64,000 nt of DNA from the NCBI GenBank assembly GCA_002633025.1, contig NMRB01002605.1, positions 1 to 64,000 on the forward strand. Direction: 5' to 3'. The translations under genes were made by a program, and so were the position numbers. Each line of letters starts with the position of its first letter. The first letter of the stretch is position 1. The DNA comes from Notospermus geniculatus. Its lineage: Eukaryota > Nemertea > Pilidiophora > Heteronemertea > Lineidae. A model generated the notes under the pieces. It worked only from the letters and a program-made list of their open reading frames with translations. It was not told where the DNA came from and searched no databases. Below, in pieces: positions 22,446 to 34,530 of the stretch.

Positions 22446-23462
22446 TGAAATATTTCAGGATAATCCAGGGTTAAAGTTCAGTCCCCCTCGCTATTACAAA
22501 CCCTTCGGGGTCCAAGGGTTAAGTTCCTACTAACGCGGAGTTCGCAATTATTTATTAGCGAGGATTTACATACATGTCATGAAATTTTGGGAGCCAGACG
22601 TTCGGTTCATAACATCCAGGGGTTCGTAACATCCGGGAGTTCGTAAAATCAAGGTTCGTAAGAGTGGGTGCACTGTAGTCGGGTGACACCTCTATAATTT
22701 TTGACATTAGACCATAAACCCAAACTTTAACTTTTAACTGTTTTTCCTACTGACGAGACACTAGTACCGCAAACCCCAAAATAGTCAAGATGCCTTCAAT
22801 TCTGCGGCTTCAAACAAAGTCAAACAGTTTATCCTCTCGTTAGCATCAGTTATGAGACCAAAATAAGAATGTCACTCAGATAACCACTGGAAAAAAATAA
22901 ACATTACAAAAGCGAAAAGGTTCCAACAAGTTCAAATCCATCTATCTCAATTACTGCCATCTCTGAAAGAACATGTGTGCAAAGAATCACCGTTATTACC
23001 CAGTGTTTCGACTTTACGGGCCACTGCGTCTCAAAACATGAACCACAACTGCCTGTCTGCTGATATTGTGACCGACTATAATGCAACAATAGCAGTGACA
23101 CCGACTGTTCAATTGTACATTGAAACATAACATGAAAGACAGGCCGACAGGATCCTGACAGGACGCAAACAATATTGCGGCTAATTGCGTTACAGGCCAT
23201 TATGTGATATTGGTCCGGCATATTATTGGGACGTGTAATTATAAAATTTTCACATGCTGCTGGTTGATGAGTGATAAACAGCAATAAGGAATGACAAAAA
23301 TGATGCAGATCAAAAGTAATAAACCAAATCTTAATGAATGTTGTTGGTTTATGACATTGTTACCCAATTCAGAAATTGTTACCCAATACAGAATAATCGC
23401 TGCAATTTGCAGCTTCATAGCTTTCTCCATTTTCTCAACGATCACAACTCAGATTCCTCAAT
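22446..23462. other. Unlabelled non-coding DNA
   Basis: A 126-codon minus-strand open frame (22,904-23,284) has no recognisable motif or splice support. Otherwise nothing. Confidence 0.4.
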
Positions 23463-23897
23463 GAGGAATCGGAGGAACTAGTCCGTGACGTGGCGCTGAA
23501 GAACAACTCAGTTAAAACTATGACATCAAAAGTCAAGCCAACGTTACTTGCCATTTAATTCTGAAACTACACCCTACTTCTAGCCCTAGGCTACCTAAAG
23601 TAGTCCATTGAATTTCGAATTTAACACGTTCATCATCAAGTAAAGGACTGACGCAATATATCTGAATGTTTTCAAACGAAAATTCAAGTGGGAACATGTT
23701 GAATTTCATTGATGAAATTGAATATTTTAGCATTAATATCAGACCAAAGAGCAATGTCACTGATTTTGATTGAATGACGTATCGCACATAACGTCACGAA
23801 CGATGCGCGACGTCAGTGACGTTTTCAACGACGCATGCGCTTTTGTGTTCAAACTGAGTTGTTCCCCAGCGCCTCCTTTGGGCACTCTGGTTCCTCA
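23463..23897. mobile_element. 435-bp DNA element, AACAACTCAGTT ends, copy 1
   Basis: Inverted end regions: GAGGAATCGGAGG..GAAGAACAACTCAG on the left, CTGAGTTGTTCCCCAGCGCC and GGTTCCTC on the right. Interior about 80-90% like 26,706-27,187. An 8-base palindromic flank (CCTCAATGAGG) lies at the left boundary. Confidence 0.7.
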
Positions 23898-24429
23898 TTG
23901 ATGAAAACGAACAGCCCCTTTACATTAAACCACACTGACAACTGACAACTGACCACATTCCATTTAATCCCTTTCCTTTCAAAAGAGCAAGAATAAATTA
24001 TGAATGACCTTCACCCAAGGTCAAAAGAATAAACATATCCATTAATGGAAGAAAACATTTCACTAGTACATCAAGGGAAAGGAGATACCAAATCAATAAA
24101 GTGCAATCTCTTCCACAATTCTAATTAAGAAATACAAACTATCCAACTGATGATCAAATTTACTCTGGGCTATGATATTCAACAACAGGTCTTGGTGAAT
24201 TCGGCAGACTTGATTTCAACCAAACATACACCAAATGAAGCAGTGCAGTATGAATGTATTGTAATTTGGTGGAAAAGCTTTTACTTGGTTGGTGTTCAAC
24301 AACACTTCATCATTTCCATGTGCCATTCAACAAGACATCAGACTTGCCAGTGGTGGATGGCTGTGGAAGACTTTTCCACCTCTCAGGCTGAAAAGTGTCG
24401 ATTTTGACCATAAAATTTGACAAAATTGG
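23898..24429. other. Unlabelled non-coding DNA
   Basis: AT-rich, no supported feature. Confidence 0.5.
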
Positions 24430-24743
24430 TACAGTACGCAGCACATTTCACCTCCCTTCCACGCCGCGTACCATCCGCCTACCACATGCATGACATGCAG
24501 ATGCAGCGTCATGTACGTACGTCCTCGTATCTTCCTCGGACATTGTGCGCTGCCGTTAGGGTTAGGGTGGAAGGCACGCTATGAAGACACAACGTCATTC
24601 GCCCATGGTGCGCGGGCATCACGCAGAAGACACGATTGACGTACTCGTACCATATGCAATGAACTGCATGAAGCGTGACACATGCGTGATGTCCGCAGAA
24701 GGTACGTGGATAAAGGTAGGTCAATTGTGCAACGTACTGTACA
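24430..24743. mobile_element. GTTGCACAATTGACC-type MITE with telomere-like loop
   Basis: Ends ACAGTACGCAGCACATTTCA and GTCAATTGTGCAACGTACTG. Its loop contains TTAGGGTTAGGG at 24,556-24,567, absent from the other copies. Confidence 0.8.
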
Positions 24744-25349
24744 TTTTCCCAAAATTTTCCCGACTCAGTCCTTTATGGACCGATGGCAGAACCCTGAGAC
24801 ATCTACCTACTTCCTTCTTTCCACCCAGAAATGAAAAAGAACAGCTGAGCCAACTTCAGCCAAATCGATGTCAGGACATCACAATGTACGAGCAGCCCTT
24901 AAAGGGTCAACAAAAGGGTGCATGTTAAAACCATTGCACACATCCTGCGTGTATTGCAGCCCTCACTTGTTTCAAATGCTAATCCACCATAGACCGATAC
25001 AGCCACATCCAACAAAACCGCTACACAGTCCAGCTAGCTACAAGTCCAAACACTGGCATGCAGAGGTGGGTGTGACAAAGGTCCAGAGCCTGGGGTCACT
25101 GGGTTCGTTGAACCAGAAAGAGCGGAAATTTCATGCACTAGGGTGCTCGTAATTACAGGCATTGGTGAACTTGATTTGTGCATTTGGACGAAAATAGGGT
25201 TGCAATGGAAAGCAATAGCTGGTGGGCGAATGGGAATGGATACAGTTTGAAAGAAAGTTGGACTTCGCTATTGTGACAGTGGGGTATCAATAATAAAATC
25301 CGAGTTTACTTATGACTCTCCTCAAAATCCCCAGTGAAGTTGGCCAGCG
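24744..25349. other. Unlabelled non-coding DNA
   Basis: No supported feature. Confidence 0.5.
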
Positions 25350-25507
25350 TAATGCACGTAGTGTCCTCTTATCTTCCGCAGATTTTGCACGGCACCTTGG
25401 AAGGCTTGCAGAGAAGACGTAACATCATGTGCATTAAATTGAAGTGTACCTTCCGCGTGATGTAGGCCTACGTGGAAGGTACGTAGATCAATTGTGCTCC
25501 GTACTGT
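25350..25507. mobile_element. GTTGCACAATTGACC-type MITE, partial
   Basis: Only one end region and part of the arms remain (ACCTTCCGCGTGATG, GGAAGGTACGTAGATCAATT). Deleted internally and at the left. Confidence 0.65.
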
Positions 25508-25604
25508 GCTCCGTAATGGTCACATAATCATGAAACCCCTTTTCATCCACAGTTGGTCATATATATCGATTGTGGTACGTCTCAAACCTGCACTGAATCT
25601 ATCT

Positions 25605-25867
25605 CAGGGGCGTAGCTAGTTTTCATGGCCTGGGAGGGAGGGCAAAACTGATTGAATCTGGAGGGCGAAGCCGGAGGGGGGTCTGGTGTCCTCCCCAGAA
25701 AAAAAATTAAAATTTACATCCTCTCAGATGCATTTTCCCCACATCTGACACCACATTAACTTGGCTTGAGGAGGGGAAATGACCTTTTAGAGGAACAATT
25801 TGTTTTGTCCCTTTTTGCTCTGGGACATTTGGTCCCCCGGCCCCCCCCCCCCCTAGCTACACCCCTG
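25605..25867. mobile_element. hAT-type MITE with CAGGGGCGTAGCTAG ends
   Basis: Ends CAGGGGCGTAGCTAG and CTAGCTACACCCCTG, typical of hAT non-autonomous elements. TATCT flanks both sides. The interior carries a C-run of about 14 (25,837-25,853), prone to sequencing error. Confidence 0.82.
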
Positions 25868-26705
25868 TATCTCCTCTGAGGTGACAGACCCACCCTGAAG
25901 ACAAGCTGTTGGGAAGAGCGGAGGATCCTTAGAAGATGACAAGTTTTGTCGGACGACAAGATTTATCTTTGAATTCTGAATTGATTCCAGATTCCGAACG
26001 CAGAAGAAGAAGAAGGTGACAGACGCCAGTGATGTTCGGCATGTAACTTCAACGACGCTATTCAGGTGCACCAGAATCGGCTCCACAGATGACGCCTTTG
26101 GATGACTCAGGCCGCGCAATTACCCAACCACGATTTTATCACAACACTTCCAACCAAATGTTACTTCAAATGCCAATGTTGCGACTTTGATAGAATGTTA
26201 TTGTACTGAGTCAGTGTCTTGGATGATGATTGGGTCTTGAATAGCGACAACTGCCGCAGGGTACTACAGCAACACAGGAGCCAATGGCAAGACAATAAAC
26301 ATAGCCTTTCTACTAGGCTGCCGTTAATTAATTGATAAAGATGACAACGATTACTATCATGAGTCATCTTGTCACCAGGCATTTGCTTATAAATCGTCAA
26401 TAATTAAAGAGAAGATTCAAACATTGAAGGCAAAAATGGAATCGTGAAAATATCTGTTGGAAACAGGCAAAACGAGCTAAAGACGTAATGATTTTTCGTA
26501 ATTAATCATTATGACTAATGAAATCTGAGGTGGACCTGACTCAGTTGCCTAGAACTACTGCCTGTGAATTACGAAAGATGTTTCCCTCTGAGGTTTATTG
26601 ATAATAAGGATCAAAGCGCTCAGATGAAAGTTACTTTTGATTAAACTCCAGCAGTCAGTAGGAGAGAGTGAACAACCAACGTACTGGTGAGATCTCATGC
26701 AATGA
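25868..26705. other. Low-repeat block, possible regulatory DNA
   Basis: No gene. AT-rich with TAATTAATTG, GTAATTAATCATTATG and one GATCAAAG (26,609); a candidate non-coding regulatory segment. Confidence 0.35.
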
Positions 26706-27187
26706 CGAACCGGTGGAGCTAATCCCTGATCAGTGGCGCTGACGAACAACTCTTTAAAAACTATTATGTTGAAAGTCAAGCCAACGTTATTTGCCATTTA
26801 ATTCTGTAACTAACCCTACTTCTAGCCCTACCTGAAGTAGTCTATTGAATTTCGAATTTTACACGTTCATCATCAAGTATAGGACTGACTCAACGTATCT
26901 GAATGTTTTCAAATAAAAATTCAAGCGCGAACATGTTGAATTTCAAAGCGGGAACAACATGTTGAATTTCAAAGCAGGAACATATTGTTGAATTTCATCG
27001 ATAAAATTGACTATTTTAGCGTAAACAACAGACCGAAGAGCAACATCATTGATTCTGAATGACGCATCACACATAACGTCATGAACGATGTGCAACGTCA
27101 GTGACGTTTTCAACGTCGCAACGTATGCGCTCTTGTGTTAAAACTGAGTTGTTCCCCAGCACCTCCTTTGGGCAAGCCGGTTCCCCA
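26706..27187. mobile_element. AACAACTCAGTT-ended element, copy 2
   Basis: Second copy of the 23,463 element. It is longer because a roughly 27-bp segment (GGAACA..ATGTTGAATTTC) is repeated three times inside. Confidence 0.7.
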
Positions 27188-27996
27188 AGTTGTGGGAAAT
27201 GCAGCATATCACATCCGCTAATCCAACATTTTGGCCTCGCTGTACGACAAGATCATCACGAGAATACCGGAGGTAGCACTTGCTTCTTTCATTTTCGTCA
27301 CGCCATGAAGAGAGAATGAGCATGAACCACTGATTACCTCAGGACGCCACAAGATCACACGAAGCCAACCTTCAGTTCAAGATTGGTGTATACTGACAAC
27401 ACAAAAGAATTTCTTTGAAGAATTGGAAACAAACAAGGTGTCATCCCTTTTCAAAAAACATTGTGGGTTATTTAGAAATGTCAAGGTGAGAGACTCATTC
27501 ATTGAAATTCCTCATGACACTCTCCACATGCTGAGCTCAAACTTCAACAAAACTTGAACAATTCGAACCCTTCCAAGGAACACTGTGCACTGGCTCTGTG
27601 AACGCAGGCTCAAACAAACATCACAGCACACGAAATTTTGGTATTTCGTTCCGCCACAACACAATTACCGTAGAACTATTTCTATCCTTATCAAGAGAAG
27701 GATTAGGTGAAGGGTCTCCTTCAAGCGGCCTACCGACAATATGTTGACCAACCCTCTCAGCTGGACACCCCTATTCGGTACAATATTGCCCACTTCACCC
27801 ATTCAAGAAAGAATATTACTTTGACATTTCAATTATTGGAAATTAGAGGTAGTTGCTTACCGCAAGAATGGATGGTATACATTGGGGGTTAGATCAAAGA
27901 GTTCGCAGCAAATGGCATGAATCAAAGGAGAACCGCAGTTTTTCTGCACAGACAGGGAAGGGTTTAGCAAACATTTCTGACAAGCAGGCTAGCCTG
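27188..27996. other. Unlabelled non-coding DNA
   Basis: No supported feature apart from GATCAAAG at 27,892. Confidence 0.45.
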
Positions 27997-28454
27997 TAAG
28001 CCAGGCATACATCGCACTTGCAACTGGAAGGAACTGATCTGATCAGTCGCTGGTGATGTACGCGCTGTAAAACTAGGAAGATCCAATCAGTTGTCAGGTC
28101 CTGACTGCGTACATCGCACTTGTGACTGGCAGCAACTTGGGTAACATTTGGGGCGTTGGGACTCGATGAGACTCGGTTTTGTTCAGAAAACTGGCACTGA
28201 TCAGTCGCAAGCTCGCGAACATCGCATCGGGGGCAGCGACTGAACGAAACCGTTACCAACCACTAGAAAGTTCAACATGTTCAACTGGCAGCGACTGGCA
28301 AAATCTCAGTTTCAGCAAGTCGCAAGGGTGCATAAATCGACCATTGGCGACTGATCAGTCGCCTCCAGTTCCAGCTAGATCCTCCCAGTCACCATGCAGA
28401 TAGATCAGTGGCGTGTGTTGTCTCCAGTCGCAAGTGTGATGTACGCTAGGTTTA
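27997..28454. mobile_element. AGTCGCAAG-type composite element
   Basis: Ends TAAGCCAGGCATACATCGCA and TGTGATGTACGCTAGGTTTA. At 458 bp it appears to be one member inserted into or fused with another; internal CAGTCGCAAGCTCGCGAACA matches 10,784. Confidence 0.65.
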
Positions 28455-28837
28455 AGCATCGGCCATTGGTTCATTACATGTGCATGGGTTTGTTGCCGAG
28501 TGTACAACAGTTGGTCATTCCTTAAATTGTCTTGCAGTAATCAACCACAAAATTGCAGTTAATAAAGTGGGGGAATTAGTGCACCCTTTGGTGATCATTT
28601 CCAATAGATAGTGGACAAATTATCCTGTTACATGTAGTAGGCCAACGTAAAGAGAAAACTACCAATGGTCAACAGAAGGTTGTAAGAGTGCTGAAATGGG
28701 CCCGTATTTTAACTCTAAGGTCCACTTCAAACTTTTGTGTTCTGCACTGCAAACAATAGCTAAAGGTAAACCTTAGAGTTAACGAAGCTTCTAGAATACA
28801 GCCCATGGTGAAATGTCCTTTTACCCTAAACATCTGG

Positions 28838-28943
28838 GGCCTATTTCATAAAGTGACTTTAGGCTAATGGTGCCATTCACTTCAATGCATTTTCCATTTG
28901 GTTAAAGGTATCATTAGCTTAAAGTCACTTTATGAAACATGGT
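28838..28943. mobile_element. GGCCTGTTTCATAAAG palindromic MITE, older copy
   Basis: Matches the 9,740 palindrome with several changes at the right end (GAAACATGGTCC). Left flank CTGG. Confidence 0.75.
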
Positions 28944-30455
28944 CCATATCTTGGAAGTAATCAGTGGTTCTAAATATGCTCACTCCCTCTATCACTGTGT
29001 TTGTGTGTGTGGTGACGAAGGACGCAGCTCTCAGAATAAGGTACCAGCTCGGTGAGATTTCTCAACTTCTGTGGCTTGTTCCCTAACAAGTAAACTGGCC
29101 AGTTCTGGAACTTGTTGATGGTGGTGGATGCTCAACATTAGGCCTATTTGGCTTCGTAATATGAAAAGTTACATCTGTACATACCTCATCCAGTGTGTTC
29201 AGATTCGCATTTGCAATGTCTGCGTTTTCGTCAGGCCACTCCCCAGGACAAGCCATCATTTCAATATTGTACATCCAGTCACGTCATCATATCATCTACT
29301 TCTACAGCATGTAATGATTCATCCATTGAGGGGCATTCCAACACAGGCCATCCTATGAATCAACTGCTCTACACTCATCCCGCAGAAAGATTGTGCGCAA
29401 CTTCAGAACATGTCAAATATGGTCAATTTGTGCTTACTATTGGTGAGGTCCTTATGAAAGGGAACAGTTCCTTATATTCGCCTGTGGTCCTTTTTCATGC
29501 AACAATGGTCTGACAGCTCTCCGACCTCCACCAAGGAGGAAAGAATACTGGTATACAGCATTTTATGATGGAGCGTGCATTTGCATAATCTCACCCATAA
29601 AATCGTCAGCGATATATATCATGCGGGACCAGTGGGACTCTCAGCTGTACTCCTAGTTTGGGCTGTATCGAAAGTGACTTTTGTAAGCCAAGATCGATAA
29701 AGGATGAGGATTATCATTATTGTTGTCAATAATCCCTTCATTTTTACATGAAATTTCCAATATGCATGAACAAAGCCCAGTAAATTTTCCTTGAGGGTAG
29801 GCATGGCAGGGAACACTATCCAACTGAGGTATACAGAGGTTCTTAGTGCTGAGTCCCTCCGTCACCATATGCACCATTCAGTGACAGAGGGACACCGTAC
29901 GCCAAGAACAGGATGGAGAACATGGACAGGTCTGAAATCTTAAAACTGACATGGAAAGACAATAGGGAACCCACTCGCTCCTTTTTCCCAGACAAGTCGA
30001 TGAAATGTAGGAATTTGTCATCCCAAGTCTCAACATTCTCAAAATAACAAGGGGTTACCAGATTACCATCATCCATCAAGCTGTAGGCAATAACTGCCTT
30101 GATTAACATTTAAGGTGTGAGTGCCAGGACCACAACGGTCATTACCAACGATGATTACATTATTTTGATATATTGAGACGTTATCGTTTTAATAGTTCAT
30201 CAAGGACAGACATGATTCAGCCCTCTGCTAGAGATAATGGCAAAGACAACAAAACAGTGATCCATCAAAATCCTCCTATGTGGATTCAACTCAATATTGC
30301 GGTTGTATGTGTTTGAGATCATGGACAATTCACTTCACTCTACATGTACTTGACGATATCTCTAAGGAACATATAAACTGTTAGGGTACTTGGGTTGCAC
30401 TGCACTGGCAATGATGTAATATTTAAGATGCATACAAAAAGCTACCCAAGTACCC
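28944..30455. other. Unlabelled non-coding DNA
   Basis: 1.5 kb with no supported gene or element. Open frames up to 106 codons lack motif or splice support. A hairpin (GGGTACTTGGGT with ACCCAAGTACCC) lies at 30,384-30,453. Confidence 0.45.
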
Positions 30456-30596
30456 TTAAGCTGACACACGGAATGCGGATTGCGGAACAGGGAAGCGGAA
30501 AATGCAATGCATTTTTGCATACAACATATCGCTTCCGCCGGGGATTCCGCGTCCCTATACCGCATTCTGGATGTCTGGTAAACGCAGCCTAAGTTA
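30456..30596. mobile_element. TTAGGCTG-ended palindromic MITE
   Basis: The ends TTAAGCTG...GGAATGCGGATT and ACCGCATTCTGG...CAGCCTAA pair, with a GGGAAGCGGAA/CGCTTCCGCC inner stem. Confidence 0.6.
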
Positions 30597-30649
30597 AAGT
30601 GGGCAGCAGGCAGCCAGCAATCTGATCGCACCTAGCGAAATCAGTTGTG

Positions 30650-30815
30650 ACGCGGGGTGTCCACTGGACAATGATCCGCAGAATCTTATCACCAGCGATG
30701 CTCAAGTGCTCAATATCAACCATCATACCAAAACCGCTATCACCTAGTCTATCGAGGGTGGCGAGACGAACGGTGGCGATCAGATTGCTTGCGATATGCC
30801 CTTATGTTGCCTGGT
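30650..30815 (+). mobile_element. AATACCAAAACCGAT-type element, uninterrupted
   Basis: Same family as 5,163 and 11,431. The core (TCACCAGCGATG, CATACCAAAACCGCTATCAC, CTAGTCTATCGAGGGTGG) is continuous here, giving the state before SINE insertion seen at 11.5 kb. Confidence 0.6.
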
Positions 30816-31388
30816 GTCCTACCCATTTTAAACAACCCACAGATCAAAGCTTCGATCAAAGAATCCAAGCTATCACTGACACCTTCAATACAAAGAGTAA
30901 CAGTAACACCCCATTGATTATTTGTTATTATCTAAGCTCTCAAAATATAGCCCTGAGAGGTGACCTTTGCTTACAAATCAATACAAATGAAAATATAGAC
31001 ATCTTTTCAAGGTCAAATTGATATTTCGTCTGGATGTACAAATGTACCAAAGGATACAAAAAGAGACACACGTGATCATCTTTACTTCTGGGTGGTTGAA
31101 CATCAGTGCAGGCCCGACACCCAAACATCCCGCTTTCAACCGGTCATGCCGGAATGATCACAAGCAGGATGACTTGTAAAGTCCTTGTCAAAGTGAAACC
31201 CGGCACCACACAGGCGAAGTCAAGCGGAACTGAATGGTAAACATATCCGGCAACATTTAACCACAATGGCGGTGCGCTCACCCCGGTGGTGTCAATCACA
31301 AATGCATTGGAACTTTACAGAGCATTTATCTCTAATTGAATGCTTTTTGTGGATGTACAATCTGGGGGTCATACGGCCAACCTCTCTC
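30816..31388. other. Unlabelled non-coding DNA
   Basis: Two GATCAAAG motifs 12 bp apart (30,842 and 30,854). No gene. Confidence 0.45.
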
Positions 31389-31551
31389 CTTAAAGCTGAA
31401 CTGCATGAACAAAAACTGGAGATCCGAGCACTAAAAAAAGACCACCACGCCACGGTGGTGGTCAAGAGAAATGCAAACGACCAAAAGGCACTTTCAAAAC
31501 ACCTCCAGAACATGATAGACTACCAGGCTATTTGGTGGCGCCACTGTATTC
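31389..31551 (+). repeat. Left arm of a large inverted repeat
   Basis: Matches the reverse complement of 32,203-32,331 (shared CTTAAAGCTGAACTGCATGA and CATGATAGACTACC, TTTGGTGGCGCCACTGTATT). On + it is part of a 110-codon open frame with a coiled-coil-like run (ELHEQKLEIRALKKDHH). The other arm has a deletion and a frameshift, so coding is doubtful. Possibly a transposon fragment. Confidence 0.6.
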
Positions 31552-32202
31552 ACCCCGACTCTGTCAATGGAGCAACATCAAGACATGGCATCCAGTGACG
31601 TCTGCAGGTCGAAGGCATTAGGTTCTTACCGAACCAGAGAGTAAGGTCGGTCGCTATTCTATAGTATTCACGTCTTGTTGACATTTATGGTGTTACCAAA
31701 GCACCAGTTGAAAACATTTATGCATTCAAAAACAATACAACACTCATCTGACGTATATCAACGTCATCAGATATCATAATGTATAGGTTGAGGATAATTC
31801 TTATTTGATCTATTTGGTCATAATTACCGCAATCAATTAAATATTCTTTCTCCAAATACACACACATCGCGCGAGTCATGTATGCATTATTGCTCATATC
31901 AAGTACATTGCGTTTCTGTGAAAATATATTCAAATAACACAACTATGGCAAAAGAAATAAAATAAGATTTATGTGCAACATGTTTGCAATGATACCAAAT
32001 TGAGTTTCTGAAACTCAGACGAGTGGTGTATTATTTGTTGATGCCGAAGTTATTGCCATTGTACCACATATTTTAACTGCGCGCAAGCACTAAAAAACTC
32101 TGACCAACCTCATGCTCAAGTTCCTACGGATTGCACTAAGTCTATCAGGCTCTGTCACTTGGACACTATCTCTTGATGTGTCTTGATTGAAAGCCTGAGA
32201 TT

Positions 32203-32331
32203 GAATACAGTGGCGCCACCAAATAGGCCGGTAGTCTATCATGTTTTGGAGGTACTTGGACGGGCGTTTGCACTTCTGTAGACCACCATACTGCGGCGCT
32301 GTGGTTTTTGTTCATGCAGTTCAGCTTTAAG
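32203..32331 (-). repeat. Right arm of the inverted repeat, cut by the gap
   Basis: Reverse copy of 31,389-31,551, about 25 bp shorter inside and diverged. It ends exactly where the N run begins, so the assembly probably failed because of the inverted repeat. Confidence 0.6.
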
Positions 32332-32678
32332 NNNNNNNNNNNNNNNNNNNNNNNNNNNNNNNNNNNNNNNNNNNNNNNNNNNNNNNNNNNNNNNNNNNNN
32401 NNNNNNNNNNNNNNNNNNNNNNNNNNNNNNNNNNNNNNNNNNNNNNNNNNNNNNNNNNNNNNNNNNNNNNNNNNNNNNNNNNNNNNNNNNNNNNNNNNNN
32501 NNNNNNNNNNNNNNNNNNNNNNNNNNNNNNNNNNNNNNNNNNNNNNNNNNNNNNNNNNNNNNNNNNNNNNNNNNNNNNNNNNNNNNNNNNNNNNNNNNNN
32601 NNNNNNNNNNNNNNNNNNNNNNNNNNNNNNNNNNNNNNNNNNNNNNNNNNNNNNNNNNNNNNNNNNNNNNNNNNNNNN
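32332..32678. other. Assembly gap, 347 N
   Basis: Run of 347 N. Left edge is an inverted-repeat arm; right edge, within 6 bases, is the end of a MITE. Any open frame spanning it is meaningless. Confidence 0.99.
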
Positions 32679-32683
32679 GACCT

Positions 32684-32922
32684 TGTACAGTATTGACCTC
32701 CCTTTATCCGCGTACCTTCCTCGACGTGGTGCGGAAGGTATCCTTCAGTTCATCGCATATGGTACGGGTATGTCATGCGTCTCTGTTGCGTGACGTCAGG
32801 TGAATGACGTTACGTCTTCACTGCATGCCTTCCATGACGCCGCGCCACATCCTTGGAAGATACAAGGACACGCAGGTGGTGCACAGCGCGGAAGGTAGGT
32901 CAATTGTGCAACGTACTGTACG
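32684..32922. mobile_element. GTTGCACAATTGACC-type MITE
   Basis: Ends TGTACAGTATTGACCTCCC and TCAATTGTGCAACGTACTGT. Slightly short (239 bp); the left end has lost GTTGCACA. It abuts the gap. Confidence 0.8.
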
Positions 32923-33482
32923 CACCCTGAATTAAGGTACTGCAACATGGAATTTTCGTTCACCTGTAATATCCATCCACATCACACCTCTCCCACTTCT
33001 GTTGATTCCCCAGATTCTGAATCGACCCCTCACACCCTTCCACTAATGCTCCAAGCCACATCGCCCTCCAAAGAGTATAAATTAGTGACCCTCAAGAGAT
33101 CAAAGTGATGGTAATTTGAAAGGTGTTCACCCAGAATCCATCAAATCATTACAATCATCGAGTTGAACTGTCTCAGGAGAAGATGTGATTGATCACCATT
33201 GATCCAGATTCACCCTTCTTTCTTGGAAAACCTGTCCCAAAATACACCTTTTGAGATGCGGCTTTGCTATCAGTACCAATGGAAGATGCAGCCTTTGCTA
33301 CCACTGGTTAGACTAATATTGCTTCTGAAAACGTGGCTTTTGTTGCCAGTGTGACCCTTCATTCAATTTGTTACCAGCCATTGTTATGTTATGGTCATTG
33401 GTCAAGAAGCAACTTCCATGACCTCAGCTTCCTGCACTGCTGGAAGATGCACAGAGTAACTTTGATACAGAACATGTAGGCC
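32923..33482. other. Unlabelled non-coding DNA
   Basis: Spacer between two copies of the same MITE family; GATCAAAG at 33,098. No gene. Confidence 0.45.
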
Positions 33483-33754
33483 TACAGTACGTTGCACAAC
33501 TGACCTACCTTTATCCGCGTATCTCACGCGAAAGGTACGCTTCAATTCATTGCGTATGGTACGAGCACGTCACGCGTCTCTTTTGCGTGACGTCTGCGCA
33601 CCATGGGCGAATGACGTTACATGCACGTCTTCATTGCGTGCCTTCCACGGTGGTGCACGACGTCCGCGGAAGATACAACGTCGGTACGCATATGACGCTG
33701 CGTGTGGTACACGGATGCATTGCGGAAGGTCGGTCATTTGTGAAGTGTACTGTA
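33483..33754. mobile_element. GTTGCACAATTGACC-type MITE
   Basis: Ends TACAGTACGTTGCACAACTG and TCATTTGTGAAGTGTACTGT, with the CG-rich inner arms of the family. 560 bp from the previous copy and in the same orientation. Confidence 0.83.
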
Positions 33755-34282
33755 TATGTTTGCATTCTGCACCATTGGACTTGAGTGGTGAATCTTTGGC
33801 TTGTAGGCCTACTGGAAGACTGGCTTTTGCTGTCTATGCTATTGGAAGTTAAGTAGATGACGGGCAAAGGGATTTTTCCAATCCTGGTGACTGTATACGC
33901 TGTCAAATAAAACTAGACCCAGCCCAAACCTCTGTACATGTCAACTTCAAAGAATTTTGTCAGTTTATTCCGCAATTCAATATCCATAATAATCCCCTTG
34001 ATCTTACTTATCTATCAAAATGCTTTGATTTCAACAATTTCCACACTTTTTATATGTTTGATAAAGAACAATATACAGATATGGTGCTGTAATGAGATCG
34101 TCGGCGTTTATTTAATCTGTATTAAGATAGGAAAGACAAATCTACTTTAAAAGATAAATTTGTCAACTGAACAAATCTACAGCTACGACTTTACACTTGG
34201 GATGAACACTCATCCGTTCTGTCCCTCTACTCAATGTGTTGGATTACTAGAGGTTTCAAATACACACTTTTAAATAAGGAAT
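33755..34282. other. AT-rich non-coding DNA
   Basis: No supported feature. Confidence 0.5.
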
Positions 34283-34530
34283 AAAGCCTAGTTTATACTT
34301 CGACGCAAGACAATCGGCGTCCAACGCCCGATCAAATCTGGACGCCGATTTCGCAGAATTGATTCACAGTCCAGGGTACTTCAGCGACGGCGACCCGTTA
34401 GGAAATGACTCAAGTAATTACAGCCTTGCGATTGGACGCTGACCAAATCGCACGACGGGGTCGGCATCGAATGCAAGATCGCACGTCGGTCGCCAGCGAT
34501 GGTCGTGCGTCGAAGTATAAACAAGGCTTA
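34283..34530. mobile_element. AAGCCTAGTTTATACTTCG MITE
   Basis: Inverted ends AAGCCTAGTTTATACTTCGA and TCGAAGTATAAACAAGGCTT enclosing GACG-rich inner arms. A relative is at 63,452. Confidence 0.8.

Noticed and set aside
32308-32793. A 161-codon frame on the + strand
   Set aside because: It runs through the 347-N gap; the residues are unknown and the ends are repeat sequence.
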